Shown here one piece after another: positions 34,054 to 46,178 of a stretch of 64,000 bases of DNA. The translations under genes and the position numbers were made by a program. This DNA comes from Bemisia tabaci (lineage: Eukaryota > Arthropoda > Insecta > Hemiptera > Aleyrodidae): NCBI RefSeq assembly GCF_918797505.1, contig NC_092802.1, positions 12,481,480 to 12,545,479 of the forward strand, written 5' to 3'. Positions within the stretch are counted from its first letter, which is position 1. Every line of letters starts with the position of its first letter. A model generated the notes under the pieces. That model had not been told where the DNA came from. It did no database searches and saw only the letters and a list, made by a program, of their open reading frames with translations.

Positions 34054-34372
34054 AAAATAAAAAAAAATAATTGAAAAAACTATATTGTGTGCAGTGAAAT
34101 TATACTCTACGGGTATAATCAGATTTTTTCGCACATTTTGGCAACTTTGCATCAAGTAGGCTTTAGCCCTGCCGGATCTATCCTTGGAGCCTTCTGTTTC
34201 TGTGCCTACGCGCTGCCAGATCTGTTTCTGAACGTCACGGGTCATCTAGCGTGGAACGCAAGCGCGAGGTAGGCTTCAGCACTACCTTGGCTTACGACTG
34301 CGAAATCAGGTACCGCGCGGTAGTGTTGAAGGGCAGAAACTAGTCCTCAACCCTAACTCATTTTTTTCCGTG
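33382..34372. mobile_element. CACGGAAAAAAA element, third layer of nest, 2-bp TSD
   Basis: The terminal inverted repeats begin CACGGAAAAAAAT on both ends and share AGGGTT motifs further in. AG flanks both sides (33380-33381 and 34373-34374). Ends and 2-bp duplication match the CACTGG family of this window. It contains the SINE at 33755-34050 and no transposase. Confidence 0.75.
33755..34050 (+). mobile_element. tRNA-derived SINE, second family, innermost of a four-layer nest
   Basis: A-box-like TGGCCTAGTGGTTAGCG at 33767 and B box GGTTCGAATTC at 33810-33820 are followed by a body (GGTGGCGACAAATTTTC and on) unlike the SINE at 30.6 kb, then a poly(A) tract at about 34018-34048. No clear target duplication. 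It lies inside the CACGG element 33382-34372. Confidence 0.8.
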
Positions 34373-34594
34373 AGTATAGCTCTTTAGCTTGTATCTACAT
34401 TGTCATTGATTTGCACTTGTTTTTAATCCCAGAACTAAATTCTAGAGTTCTGCTTTCGCATACGCTTATGCAGAAATTTTAATTTTTCCTGAAAAAAAAT
34501 CAAGATTTGATCAGGATTTGGAAAAATTATTAAATCAGAATTTAGCAGTCAAAAATCAGGAAAAATCAGGACTTCATCTGGAATTCCCGAAATG

Positions 34595-34627
<33 letters not shown>

Positions 34628-35056
34628 AGACACCATGCAAAAACAAAATAGTATGACGATCTCTTCGACCCTCCCTCCCTCTAGACCGTTACGTAATTTA
34701 GGGACGGTCCTCTACGGAGAAAAAGTTATTTTTGCCACATATGTATTGTATGTAGTCATTTTAATGTGTGATTAACCTATTTTTCTCTTTTCTTTGTTAC
34801 AGGTTAGTGATACACGATGAAATTATTTTAAATTTATGTTCGCGAAGGGTGAGTGTCAACAATATTCCTTTGGAGTCTTTTCATTGCTCTTTAAAATATC
34901 GGAAATCTGATTGTCTTAATTATTTCATTTTTCAATCTCGCTTCGATATCTGCGCTTTTAATTTTCCTAAAAAACCATCGCGAGAAAGAACTAAGATCGC
35001 TTCGATCCGATTCAGAGCACCGAATTTGGCTGATTGTTGACGGATGCAGTTAGTAG

Positions 35057-35286
35057 CACTGGAAAAAAAAAAACACGTTGAATCTAGAGTCCAGACTCTT
35101 GAAAACAATGACAAGGAAAAATAACCTTGATTCAATCAGATTTAAGCTCAAATCAAAAGGAAATCCGCTCAAATCAAGAGGCTTGGTTCTTGATTTAAGC
35201 AAAAATCCGATTGAATCAAGAGTATTTTTTCTTGTCGATGTTTTTGAGAGTCTGGACTCTAGATCCAATGTGTTTTTTTTCCAGTG
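35057..35286. mobile_element. CACTGG foldback element, AG/AG TSD
   Basis: Full palindrome with AG at 35055-35056 and 35287-35288. Confidence 0.88.
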
Positions 35287-35434
35287 AGATTTATACTTTG
35301 GTCTTGCCGATGACCTCTTCCGGAACTGTGGAATTAATATGAGACGAAATTTTATCATTTCTGCACATTTTATCCCTTCCTACCACTTATCGTTTTTCTT
35401 TCCTCGCCATGTTTCATACTTCATTTTTGCACTA

Positions 35435-35934
35435 NNNNNNNNNNNNNNNNNNNNNNNNNNNNNNNNNNNNNNNNNNNNNNNNNNNNNNNNNNNNNNNNNN
35501 NNNNNNNNNNNNNNNNNNNNNNNNNNNNNNNNNNNNNNNNNNNNNNNNNNNNNNNNNNNNNNNNNNNNNNNNNNNNNNNNNNNNNNNNNNNNNNNNNNNN
35601 NNNNNNNNNNNNNNNNNNNNNNNNNNNNNNNNNNNNNNNNNNNNNNNNNNNNNNNNNNNNNNNNNNNNNNNNNNNNNNNNNNNNNNNNNNNNNNNNNNNN
35701 NNNNNNNNNNNNNNNNNNNNNNNNNNNNNNNNNNNNNNNNNNNNNNNNNNNNNNNNNNNNNNNNNNNNNNNNNNNNNNNNNNNNNNNNNNNNNNNNNNNN
35801 NNNNNNNNNNNNNNNNNNNNNNNNNNNNNNNNNNNNNNNNNNNNNNNNNNNNNNNNNNNNNNNNNNNNNNNNNNNNNNNNNNNNNNNNNNNNNNNNNNNN
35901 NNNNNNNNNNNNNNNNNNNNNNNNNNNNNNNNNN
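35435..35934. other. Assembly gap of 500 N
   Basis: Exactly 500 N. The round number suggests a scaffold gap of unknown true length. The repeat-dense left part and the repeat-poor right part of the window meet near this gap. Confidence 0.99.
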
Positions 35935-38900
35935 ATTATTCAATCTTTTCACTTCATTTAAATCAGAAGGTAAGACATTGATGACTTGTCAACAGACTAA
36001 TCTAAATTCTAAACTAGCATTAACATAAAAAACCGTTTATTTTCCAACTGTGTCCTGTGTTGCTAAACTTTTACCTTAATTTAACTTCATTTTAAATTCG
36101 CGCATTCTTGTTGCAGATGTTAAACTTTCTATTCGCGCAATCTTTGTGACTTTTTCGCGCAATCCTCGTATATTTTCTAAGACTTTTTGCGCAATCCTGG
36201 ATTACCGAGCGAGATAACCATGCGCTCGAATTATAAAAGTGTTGAACTAAATGTCACTTTGTAAATCAGTGTTGTGTCACATGTTATGTCAGATTCCTCT
36301 TGATGTAAATTATTATCTCATTGAATGAAAAAAAGAAGAATTTAACTATTGCCAAACTAAACAAATGCAATAATATCCATGTTATTACTTACTTCAAGAG
36401 GAAACTACAAATAGTAGTGAGGGGCCGAAAGCGATCCTTCGCGCTGAAGGACCGCGGTGCGGCGGTCCTTCAGGGAAAAATGGAAAATCACTTCAGAGAC
36501 TTTACCGCAAAGCAAAAAAGTAGGCGTATACTGACAAATGTGAGTTGCTTGAGGAATGGACACATTGCTATTAAAGTTTGTGCATTGAAAGGAGAGGCAT
36601 CATAGTGCACGTAAAGGGCAGTTTTAGCTAGTTCGAAGTCAAGTTGCTGACAATGCCACAAATAACAGCTCATGTAAAGGAAACAACAAAATTTAACTGA
36701 TGATGTTAGACCTAAGTTGGCAGTAGGTACTTTGTCAAGCGCTTCTCAGAGATATTTCAGTTTGATCTTGTGTAGGTAGTTTGAAGTATGATGGAACATA
36801 AGTAACGGTGCGAATAATTTTAAGGGGTTCATGGCCCAAGTGAGTATATACTATCGTTGATGAATATAATATGAGAATATTGTCCTCCAATTTGCACGGC
36901 ACACTTCCACTATACCTTGTAAATTAGGCAGTAGGTGTTTTTTTCTTATCTGCCTGTAAAATTTTGTAATCCCGTATTTAACATGCTGAAGAATGGGTCA
37001 AAGTCTAAGGATTCTTATGAAAATGCCTCATCATTTTGAAACACTATCAATATCCACTCATAAGAGAGGTAACAGTAAAGTTGAAATCTGTAGAATCGTT
37101 TTAATAGCCAAAAAAAAGAGTCAGGTGTATGGTCTATGCAATCTCGTGCTCTTCATTTGCTTCAGATCTATAGTTCTTGTGCTGTTTTTTACTTTGTCAT
37201 TCTGTTTGAAAAAACTTGTTGAGCTCTGACTGTAGGGACTGCTGGCATGAGTTGGTATGAAAAATGAACAACTAGGAAATGGCTATAGATAGACCAATTT
37301 ATTAAAAAGCTAAAAGTACTTCACCATCTACAATTTTTCTTGACAAGTTTCAGAATTTTGGTTTCAAATTCAGTACAAATGGTTGAACACGCATAAAATT
37401 ACTATTAGACACAGTTATTATGTTTAATGTGCTGAAATGTGAAAAATTTAGCTAGAGAGAACACATTAAACATGAGATAATTTTTGCCTCATGTTTCGAT
37501 GACCGTAGTGTGTTTTATGATTGCTGAGAAAAGCAAATCATAAAATGATATCAAGCTAAGCCCATGCATTGAAAAAAAAATTCAATACTTTAAAAATACT
37601 GATAATGAGGTACCGATCTATTATGGAAAAACAATGACAAGACTGAAATATACTATGTGATTATGAGGTTTAAACACTTACTTGAGGATGTATAATATAG
37701 TTAATGGAAATTCTGAGGAGGAAATGATAAAAGGGGTTCTGAAGATATGACCTCGATTCAATAGCAACATTGTTTCAGCCAAAGCTAAATCATCAAATTA
37801 CTAAACAAGAAAATACCGAGAGATCAGGATATATATCATCATAGGCTATAGTGATACAGAAATTTAGTTTTGCGTCAAGATATTTTTAAAGTATTTCATT
37901 TCTTCCCAGATTGGACTAAGTTGCGGTAAAAAACAATTCACTGTTTGAATTTTTGGGGAGAAGAGCTAGGTGCACGAAATAATATGATCGGAAATGGCTT
38001 GCTACCCTGAAGCATAAACTTATGATTAAGTACTAAGCAATAAGTTTTATCAAGGCTAAAATACCTAATTCTTTCGTCTTTACGGACTTGGTCTGATGGG
38101 CCACTGTACTTTTATGAAGTTTTGGAAAAAAATAATTTAGCTGTAAGTAATTTAACAGATGATATTCCACCTTTCCATTTATGATCTTGTTAAAAATTTT
38201 ACTTATTGGTACCAATCTACTCCTGATTAGTGTTGGGGACAAAGAAAATTGAATGCTTCGGATTTGTTTTGCATTTATAATCCCACTTTTGATAAAGACT
38301 ATGTTCTTTGAACTTGGAGCATATTTAAGCAATCTCTACATTACTATCATGCAAAAAGTGAGAGTATTATGCCAAGTTTACCACTGCCAGTTTAAAAAAC
38401 ATGATCCCAAGAAGATCGAACTTTACTGATAAGGCTCAAAAATTATCCTTCTTTAATGGTCCACCAGAATAGAATAAAGGTATTGATTATTATTAAAACG
38501 TTTTTTGCTGATTTGTTACTTTCTCAAGGAAATTTTATTCCGCGACAGAAAACGCGCATATTTTGGGAGTTTACCATCACCATTTATTGCCGAATTTTCC
38601 TCATTCTGGAACAGATTGAAATATTTGATTTTGCTTTGGTGTTTCTCACTATCACCAAGAAAATATAGTAGAGCTGCTGGTTTGAAATTACATCAAGCTG
38701 TATAGTTTTAAACGATTCTTTGCCCTCCTGCAATGTTGGAAAAACTAGACGTGGTGAATTTTCGAAATCATCGGTTACTCACTTGATTTAATTTCATGAA
38801 TGACATAAATTGCAAGGAAACCAGCAAAAAACTTTCATTCATTACAAAATGTATTATCGACACCTGTCACTATGCTCTACTCCAGTTGCAAAAGGTAAAC

Positions 38901-40264
38901 TTGCTTATTTTTAAACTGTAAAATTAAAAGAAAGAATAACGGGCAGTTAAATACCAACTTCATGTTATGAAAATAGGGAGAAGAAGACTGATCATTTATT
39001 TTTTTTAATTGTATACAATAATATATATACTGTAGATATATTTTTATATATGCTGTAACTTTTTACAAAAAGAACGATTTTTTTATGGAGTAGAGTTGCC
39101 GAATTGTCCAAGCTCTTCCCACCAATCCTTCAAAACCTAGCAGGAGAGGTGCTAGGGATTCGTTTTTTTTTCAAACGATAAAGAGATAAAATTTAAAATA
39201 CATAACAGTAAAGGTTAATCAGGTACTGACTCTAGAGTTTTGTTGATTCCAGAAATATAGAGGAGTAAAAAAAAGTGAATTCATCCATCACTACATGAGA
39301 CTCTGATACACTCTTGCACCGAACAAAAACAAAATGGAGATGGGTTTGTTCAGAAAATTGTATTTATCAACAAAATCCAAAAAAAAAACTTTTTTCTTTC
39401 TTTCCCGTTAACTGAGTACAAAGAGAAAAAAACAGAGCTTCAAATTTTAATTTGAAAAAAAAAGGAAAAAGAAAATTACAACACATTGGATTACAAAATA
39501 ATCATTATCAAACGATTTGATCTAATAACAGAGGTTTTTAAACAAACAATATAAAATCATTAACATCATTTCAAATAATAAAAATATATATACAAATTTT
39601 TCTTTTTTTTATCTTTTTAAATTTTCGTTTTCTTTCATTAAAAAAAAGAAGAGAAAAAGAAGATTTGCATATGAATTAACAAACTATCGATTAATCTATT
39701 TTATAGTTAAAATTAAACAGTTTTTATCAAAGCTACATACATTCTGTATACTTATGAGAGAAAGAGACCGGTCACTTAAAAACTGGAAATATCTAAAGAA
39801 TTGAAAACCACCAACAATTGCATTCAGACTTCCTCAAATTTAGTAAAGCAGTACATTTCCTTGTGATTCCGAACACATGTTACCCCTTTTATTTACAGAT
39901 AAAATGCTTTTTTGAGCTTTCATTTCAAAAAGACTTTGGGTCTTGAGCTTAGCTGAAATTTCTTGCTAATAATAGCCAAAATAAATGACATGTGTGATTA
40001 AAGCTTTTTATGACCTTATCTTAGTTGAAACTAGAGTATTTAATTTAGGTAATGCAAAAAGGAAACCAAGAAAAAATTTTTAAATTCTTCCCGAGAAAAA
40101 AATATTTTTATCACTGAAATTGAATTGTTCAGGCCATTGCTACCCCAAAATTAAGTCACAGTCAAAACTTAATTAGATATTCACCAGCAGGTTGACTGAT
40201 CACTGCACTATCCGATCAAAATTTCCTAGGTGTCTACTTTTCATTGGATTTCTTCTTTCTTAAT
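35935..40264. other. AT-rich, repeat-poor interval downstream of HR3
   Basis: There is no convincing coding region on either strand and none of the dispersed families seen elsewhere in the window. Long A/T runs are common (for example 39000-39700). A GC-rich hairpin sits at 36436-36473. On the minus strand this lies 4-8 kb beyond the HR3 stop, so it could be distal 3' UTR or intergenic. Confidence 0.5.
36436..36473. other. GC-rich hairpin in AT-rich DNA
   Basis: Stem CTGAAGGACCGC (36444-36455) pairs exactly with GCGGTCCTTCAG (36462-36473) over a 6-base loop. A second, mutually exclusive hairpin CCTTC/GAAGG uses 36436-36450. No function assigned. Confidence 0.6.
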
Positions 40265-40404
40265 CGGTGGCTGTCGACCCCTTTTGAAGCTATTGCAAAG
40301 AATCGAATAATGAGATATTCGCAGGGAGCACCCTGATAAACGATCCTTTTCTATAGGTTTAAAAGACAGATCAAACAATTCATCGCACAGCACACCACGC
40401 TTCT
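40265..40404. mobile_element. GTGGCGTGGC palindromic element, old copy
   Basis: CGGTGGCTGTCG to CACACCACGCTTCTG with the GGGAGCACCCTGATAAACG centre. The only dispersed element found in the repeat-poor 36-44 kb interval. Confidence 0.7.
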
Positions 40405-43248
40405 GGTGCGATGTGACCCTTCGTTCCCTAAGTAAGTCCATTCACACATTAAATTTTATATTCACATGAATCAGGTGCAAAGTTTAAATTTAGGCAGAAT
40501 AAGAAAAGTTGGAAAAATTGAGGAAGTTCTAAATACAATCATGTTAAAATGATACTATGAAGCGTTGAAGATGGTGATCAAGTATTGCCAGCAATGTTGA
40601 TGAAATGCACACAGTCATAATGCATATGTAGCATAATGTTTCTCAAATAATTTCCAATTTTGTTGAAGAATTTCCTTTGGGTCTTGTAGAATGAAACTAT
40701 ATTCTCAAATATAAGCTAACATATTTTTTTTATTATACAAATGTATGCATTTGAGTCACATCGATTAATCTGCATAGTATTGAGGAAAAATTTTGATTTT
40801 CTATTTCATCAAGGAGAAAAGGGAAGGTTGCTAACGATTTAAAGCAGCTTTTGGAGGTTGAAAATCTTTGGCTTAGTTTATGCTACTTACTATCCTGGGT
40901 TCCCTTATAATAATTTTCAATCGTATGCTTGGGGAAATTCGCGTAAGTAAAAGAGAAGAAAGAGCAGCTAAAATTTTCTGTTAAAACTGTGAAGGTAGTT
41001 TAATCTTACAGGCACTAGTGTTTCTAAGAGAGCTTAAAAAAATTTCTGAAGAATACACTCAATTCTACGTACTAAGAAAAAAATTCAGACAGTTTTGTTT
41101 TAAAAAAAAATTACACAAATGGAACTAATAAATACTCAGTCTCTCAGAAAAATTTGTGAAACATCAAGCGCCAAGAGTTTGCCTAAAAATAGAGGCAATT
41201 CTGATGTTACCGATTTATTTGCTCAGATTTGCAGTCTTGCCACTCACATCACTAAAAAACCACGATTCACTTGTTTGACGAAACTCATTTCCTCAAACAA
41301 GTTGTAATTAGTTGGATTTGTGGTTTGCTGGGCAGTGAGGAGCCTGAGAAAATTATGATGAAATGAAAATAAAACGCGCAAAAATTGTAAGCAAAGGATT
41401 TGAAAGGGAGGAAAAAACTTTTCATAATTTTCCACTGGAGGATTAGGGTTGAAACCAAAGTCATTCATTTAATTCTCTCTTACTCTTGAAAACTTGAATT
41501 TAAACGGTTGTTGCTGACAGTTCAGAAAGAAGTAATTTACTTGAAATAACGCCTTTTTTTTGTCTATTTTACTGGAAGAGAGTGAGTTGAAAGAAAATAA
41601 ATACATGTTCAATCTTTATCTGAAAAATAAATTTTCCGTCACAAGAACTATGCTTACTCAGAAGCAATTTTTTGCGATAAAAACTAAATGCAGACTTTAA
41701 TCTTTCCCAAGCTGAGAGATCTAGAACGGTACGTTCGATGATTCTTTTCAAAAAGAAACTCAGATTTGAAAACGTGATTTTTTTTTCCATAACTTAAAAT
41801 ACTTAACAGAGAAAATTAGCCTGTCAGAAGGATAGATCGATACAGGTAGAGATGATGTTATTAAAAGTTACAAATATGCAGACTTACTGGATTTCACTTT
41901 AAAAATGAAGATTTCCACCGAGATGGGAGAGAAAATTTGTAATTATACAATGTAAAGTTGTCAAATATTTACACATGAAAAAAAGTGAGATCAAGAAACA
42001 CGGTTTCTAGAATAAGGAGATGAAGCTTGAAAATCTATTACCAAGGGGATGGTGATAGCATTCTCAGTTTAACAGGACAGCGGTGACGTCTGCTTTTAGC
42101 CCACCGCTTAAAACTCAAACGAAAAATAACTTGAAACTGACCTATCGAGATACAATTTTAATGTAAGGAAAGTAAACACTGACATTTTAATGACTATGGT
42201 GGATACATTCTATAAATGGCAGTGAACTTGAGGGAAAATGCATTGCAATTATAAGTTCTATTTTTATAAATTTTCAACCGTTTGACCTAAATAATACAGA
42301 TTTGTGCACATTTACTTAGATTGCAAAATAACTTAAATTTGATGAGATGGACAAAATGGGATTCGCAATAATTTTCACAGCACAAACGATTAATGATATT
42401 TGCAGTGGTGAGTTACAAAAATGAAGAGAAAACTAGAGGATATCAGTAGGTACTAATTACTCTTTTACAGAGGGATTCACGATAATTGTGCCTCATCTCC
42501 TGCGCAAATGTCACTGATTTTCATGGATAAACAGAGTCGTTGAGTAATGAATGTATGAACAAGAATGAAACGTATCTTTTCAAAGAGGAAGAGCCAAAGT
42601 CTGAAAAATTTGCTGGGAGATTTAAACAAAGCAATTACACCATGAGGTTGAGAAAAATACTACCACATCGAGCAAGAGCTATAAGAGTCAGTTAATATGT
42701 TCCAGTTCCTCTGCTTACAAACCACTCTCTTCGGCAAAAAAAAACTTTTTCAGTTTTCTTAACTTAGGATTTGTTTGAAAATCCTTGCTTTGCAAATGAT
42801 CTTATATTTTTTGAATATTATAGCTACTTGCATGAAAATTAACTGGAACACCATGATTAACTCGCGTCCTTTCTTTGGATGGCAGAGCTTTGAGAAATAA
42901 GATAAAAAGAGGGTCAAAAATATTAAACAACCAAACTTGTGAAAAGGGAGGGGGAAAGAACCATTATAGTGCATTAGCAAGGATTTAAAGTCAGACATTT
43001 CAAGGATATAGAACTGGTTTTAGAGATTTCAGACCTTGCCTTGGTATATCATAGAAACACAAGTTTTGCAAGAATACACAAAAAAGATTAATTCTTTTTT
43101 ATGTCATAATGAGCTTGGTGTTTTTGGCCTTGTTTAATTTGTGGACCATTAAATTTCCGGCCTTTATCATCCTTCTTTTCTCTCTTCTTGTTTTACTTGC
43201 TTGTCTCTTCTTAGATTGTTTCTTTTTTCTTACATTCATTAAAACTTC
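40405..43248. other. AT-rich non-coding interval, possibly HR3 3' UTR
   Basis: I see no gene or dispersed repeat here. Composition matches the stretch between 43.3 and 44.3 kb that directly follows the HR3 stop, so it may belong to a long 3' UTR on the minus strand. Confidence 0.4.
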
Positions 43249-43254
43249 TTTATT
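43249..43254 (-). other. Candidate poly(A) signal for HR3
   Basis: Read on the minus strand this is AATAAA, the first such hexamer I find downstream of the stop codon, about 1.0 kb away. Further hexamers follow in the same AT-rich interval, so a longer 3' UTR is equally possible. Position only; no cleavage evidence. Confidence 0.35.
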
Positions 43255-44288
43255 TAATTATCATTATAATATATTAATTATTAATATTTTCCTCTTAAAT
43301 AAAATTTAATCAATAACAATAATCTACTAGAAAATCAAAATTAGTTAAACTACACTTTTTTACTTACTTCATTTCATAAATATTTATACTTGTAATAAAT
43401 ATTTTATACATGAAAATTAAGGTACCTACACAAAGGGAATAGGTACTGAAAACATGAATGCACTGTGAAAGTTTCGTAGCTTGCCAAACAAGTTTCTTGT
43501 AGAAACCAGCAGCTCCAGACATGTGCACCATAACGACGAGAAAACTACCTTCAATTCTGGAAAATACAAACATAAAACTGATGTAAAAATAAACGTAGAG
43601 AACAAATAAATTGATTGCTTATTGAAAGGAAAAAGCCTAAAAATTTAACTCAGAGCAGACCATACCTGGCTTGAAGTAGCCATAAATATTCTCTCAAAGC
43701 CAGGATTTTGAATTAAAAATGGATTTTTGGCTATTTGGAGTTTTGAGCAAGTAAAGAGCTGCAATTAATGATATTACAGTATGAAAATAGTTAGATTTTT
43801 TGCTGGCTAAAAGTAAATTATGTCCTTCCTTCCACAAAATAAATTATTTAGGAGCTGATAAGCTTTAAAATTCATTTTTATGTAGAAAGTAACCAAAGTT
43901 GCAAATCTGAAGTTTTCGGCTGAAAATCCACAATTGAGAGGAAAAATTAAGAAAAAGAAACTAATAAAAGTTTTAATTTGGTAAATCTGGGCCCTAAAAT
44001 TGACATACTGGAATGCAGTTGTTTACATCCTCTATGGGCAGCACAACAATGAAGTAAATTACCTAATGCTTAGTCTTCAGAATATTGAACAGTGTCTTTT
44101 TTTGAAAATTCAAAATTTGATTTTTCAATCGTAAACGATAAAAAATCAGTTCCCTTAGACGTTTTTTGCCTTCCTTTAAGGTTCTACTTCCCTGTGCGTT
44201 GCAACAAATTTCATTCAACATTTTTATAAACGGCACCCTTCACATGAAATTGTTAAGAAAAAGTGACTTACTAGGAGGAAGAATGTAC

Positions 44289-44394
44289 TCAGCTATCAAC
44301 CGAGAACAACTCTTTATGCAGGGCAGGAAACTCGAGATGTGGCGCTGAGCGTTTGAATTTAGCTAACGCTTCCATATGGAGCATACTCAGTTCT
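44289..44394 (-). CDS. HR3: HR3 last coding exon: helices 10-12 and stop
   Basis: The acceptor is ttttttccag. The exon encodes [19 protein letters not shown], then [16 protein letters not shown] and TGA at 44291-44289. ALHKELF is the AF-2 helix-12 region. The protein ends right after FSVDS, so it has a very short tail past helix 12. Confidence 0.96.
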
Positions 44395-46131
44395 CTGGAA
44401 AAAGAGAGAAGACAGAACATAGTACAGTCTTGAAATTTGAATCTTAGAATATTATACTTTTTGGGTAGCACTTCTGAGGGATTGAGAATTTCTTATTAAA
44501 TAAAAATAGTTTAAACTACACAATTTTAGGAGATAACAACAAAATTTGAAAGTAGCCCGAATAAATAAACTAAAAAAACAAAAGAAAAATGGTTATCTAA
44601 CCAGAGCTAAAAAACAACAAAACGTAAAGCTTTGGCTTGGTTACATTTAGATTTGATTATTCCCTCTTCCTGTGTTTTCTACTTTCAGGATCTATTTCAT
44701 TTTTTCACCCACCTCAGCCATACTGCCATGCTAAGGGAAAACGTCGTATGAACATTCAAGAGTTGCCAAATTTCCTCCGATACAATGTTTATTTTTAAGA
44801 AAAGTTATGAACATTTATCTATGAAATTTTCAGATAAAGTATATTGAAGTGAGAACAAAATATCTGAAAAATTGGAAGAAAAGTATTCATAAGTTCACCA
44901 GGAAGTTCGTGTTCTATCAAAGGAAATTTGGCGACGCCTGAAGGTTCATACAGCGCTCTTTCTAAACACGGCAGTGTAGTGGTCAATTACTTCATGCCAT
45001 TACTTACAATTCATGGCACTCTCAGCCTTGAAATTTCACTCATCTGTCGTTTTTGAGCGGTTTCCTTCCTCTCCTGATGAATTAAAACAATTAGTTGACT
45101 TATTGTTCAGAGAAAAAAATCTGCATGGCACGGATAAAATTTCAAATCTTTCTTGTTACTGTTTGTTTGAATATAAATAGCAGAGGCTCCAAGTGGTGAA
45201 AAAGTAGGCTCCATATTTGGAGCGGATACTCTCATTAGTTTTTCAGAATAGATAATTGCTTGAAAATTTATAAAATTGAGTTTAATTGTTTGGATTTCAA
45301 AATTAAGTGAAAGTGAGGTCCGTACCTTAAACTGGGGACTTTGGCGAGCAGGGCATCGTAAACAGTAACATCCCCTTTGATGGGTCCATGGTTTCTGTCG
45401 AGCTCCAGTCTTAAAGCTTTCGATACAGCTTGACCCAGCCTACTGATTTCAGCTAACCCTTTCAGTCCTGGCCGATCTATATTAAAAGAAAGAAAAAAAA
45501 ATGAACATAATTAAAAATCTCAGTCAACAAATAAAAGCTAGGTATCAAATAAATACCAACATCAATCAGGGTTGAAATTATTAAAATCCGATTTGTATTG
45601 CATTATTAAGTTTTCAATCTTTAAGTACAACACGTAAGAACAAAATGAGCACTTTAAAGTACCTACTCAAGGAAGAGACCTTCAAAACTCATTTTATTCA
45701 ATTTTTTTGCATTTTCTTATTATTTGAATTCTGCTGGGATGAATGATGTATTCGTTTATTTGTTTGATGCTTCAGAAGTATTTTTAATAAATCGAAGTAG
45801 TTTGGTCATCAACTTATACTCTGTCTTACTTATCATTATCTGTCCATAATGAAAAAGTTACTGTTTAAGAGTTTCCAGATCTTGGAACAAGTGTAACTTC
45901 AGTTATATTGCTGCTAGAAAGCTATTATTATTTAAAAAAATACTCAGAATTTTAATACGCCACAACTTGTAGTATTGGTTTGTTTGTACATGTATTAAGT
46001 GATTTTGTAGAAATGACAAAATTCTAAATGCACCTGGGAAAATATCGAGGCATGTTAAAAAAAGTCATTAAAAAAATTATCCTCCTTACTTAAAAATAAT
46101 ACTAAAAGTTGTAGAGGTATTATAACTGATC

Positions 46132-46178
<47 letters not shown>

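Larger units (their letters stand above)
33068..34637. mobile_element. GGGTGTCTAG element, second layer of nest
   Basis: It starts GGGTGTCTAGCATCAGG and ends CTAGACACCATG, like the simpler copies at 8435-8731 and 21452-21731. Its own flanks carry the same CAGGA-rich text; the centre is occupied by another element. Confidence 0.7.
32602..34711. mobile_element. Inverted-repeat element (GGGGCCGTCC ends), outer shell of nest
   Basis: The ends GGGGCCGTCCCTAAATTACG and its reverse complement (24 bp matching apart from one or two bases) frame this stretch. Its own interior continues to about 33067 and resumes after 34637. The 1.57 kb between is foreign (see 33068-34637). Related ends occur at 16903-16940 and 52795-53162. 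Confidence 0.75.

Noticed and set aside
35339..36028. Open frames of 190-229 codons
   Set aside because: They span the 500-N gap and contain no real sequence.
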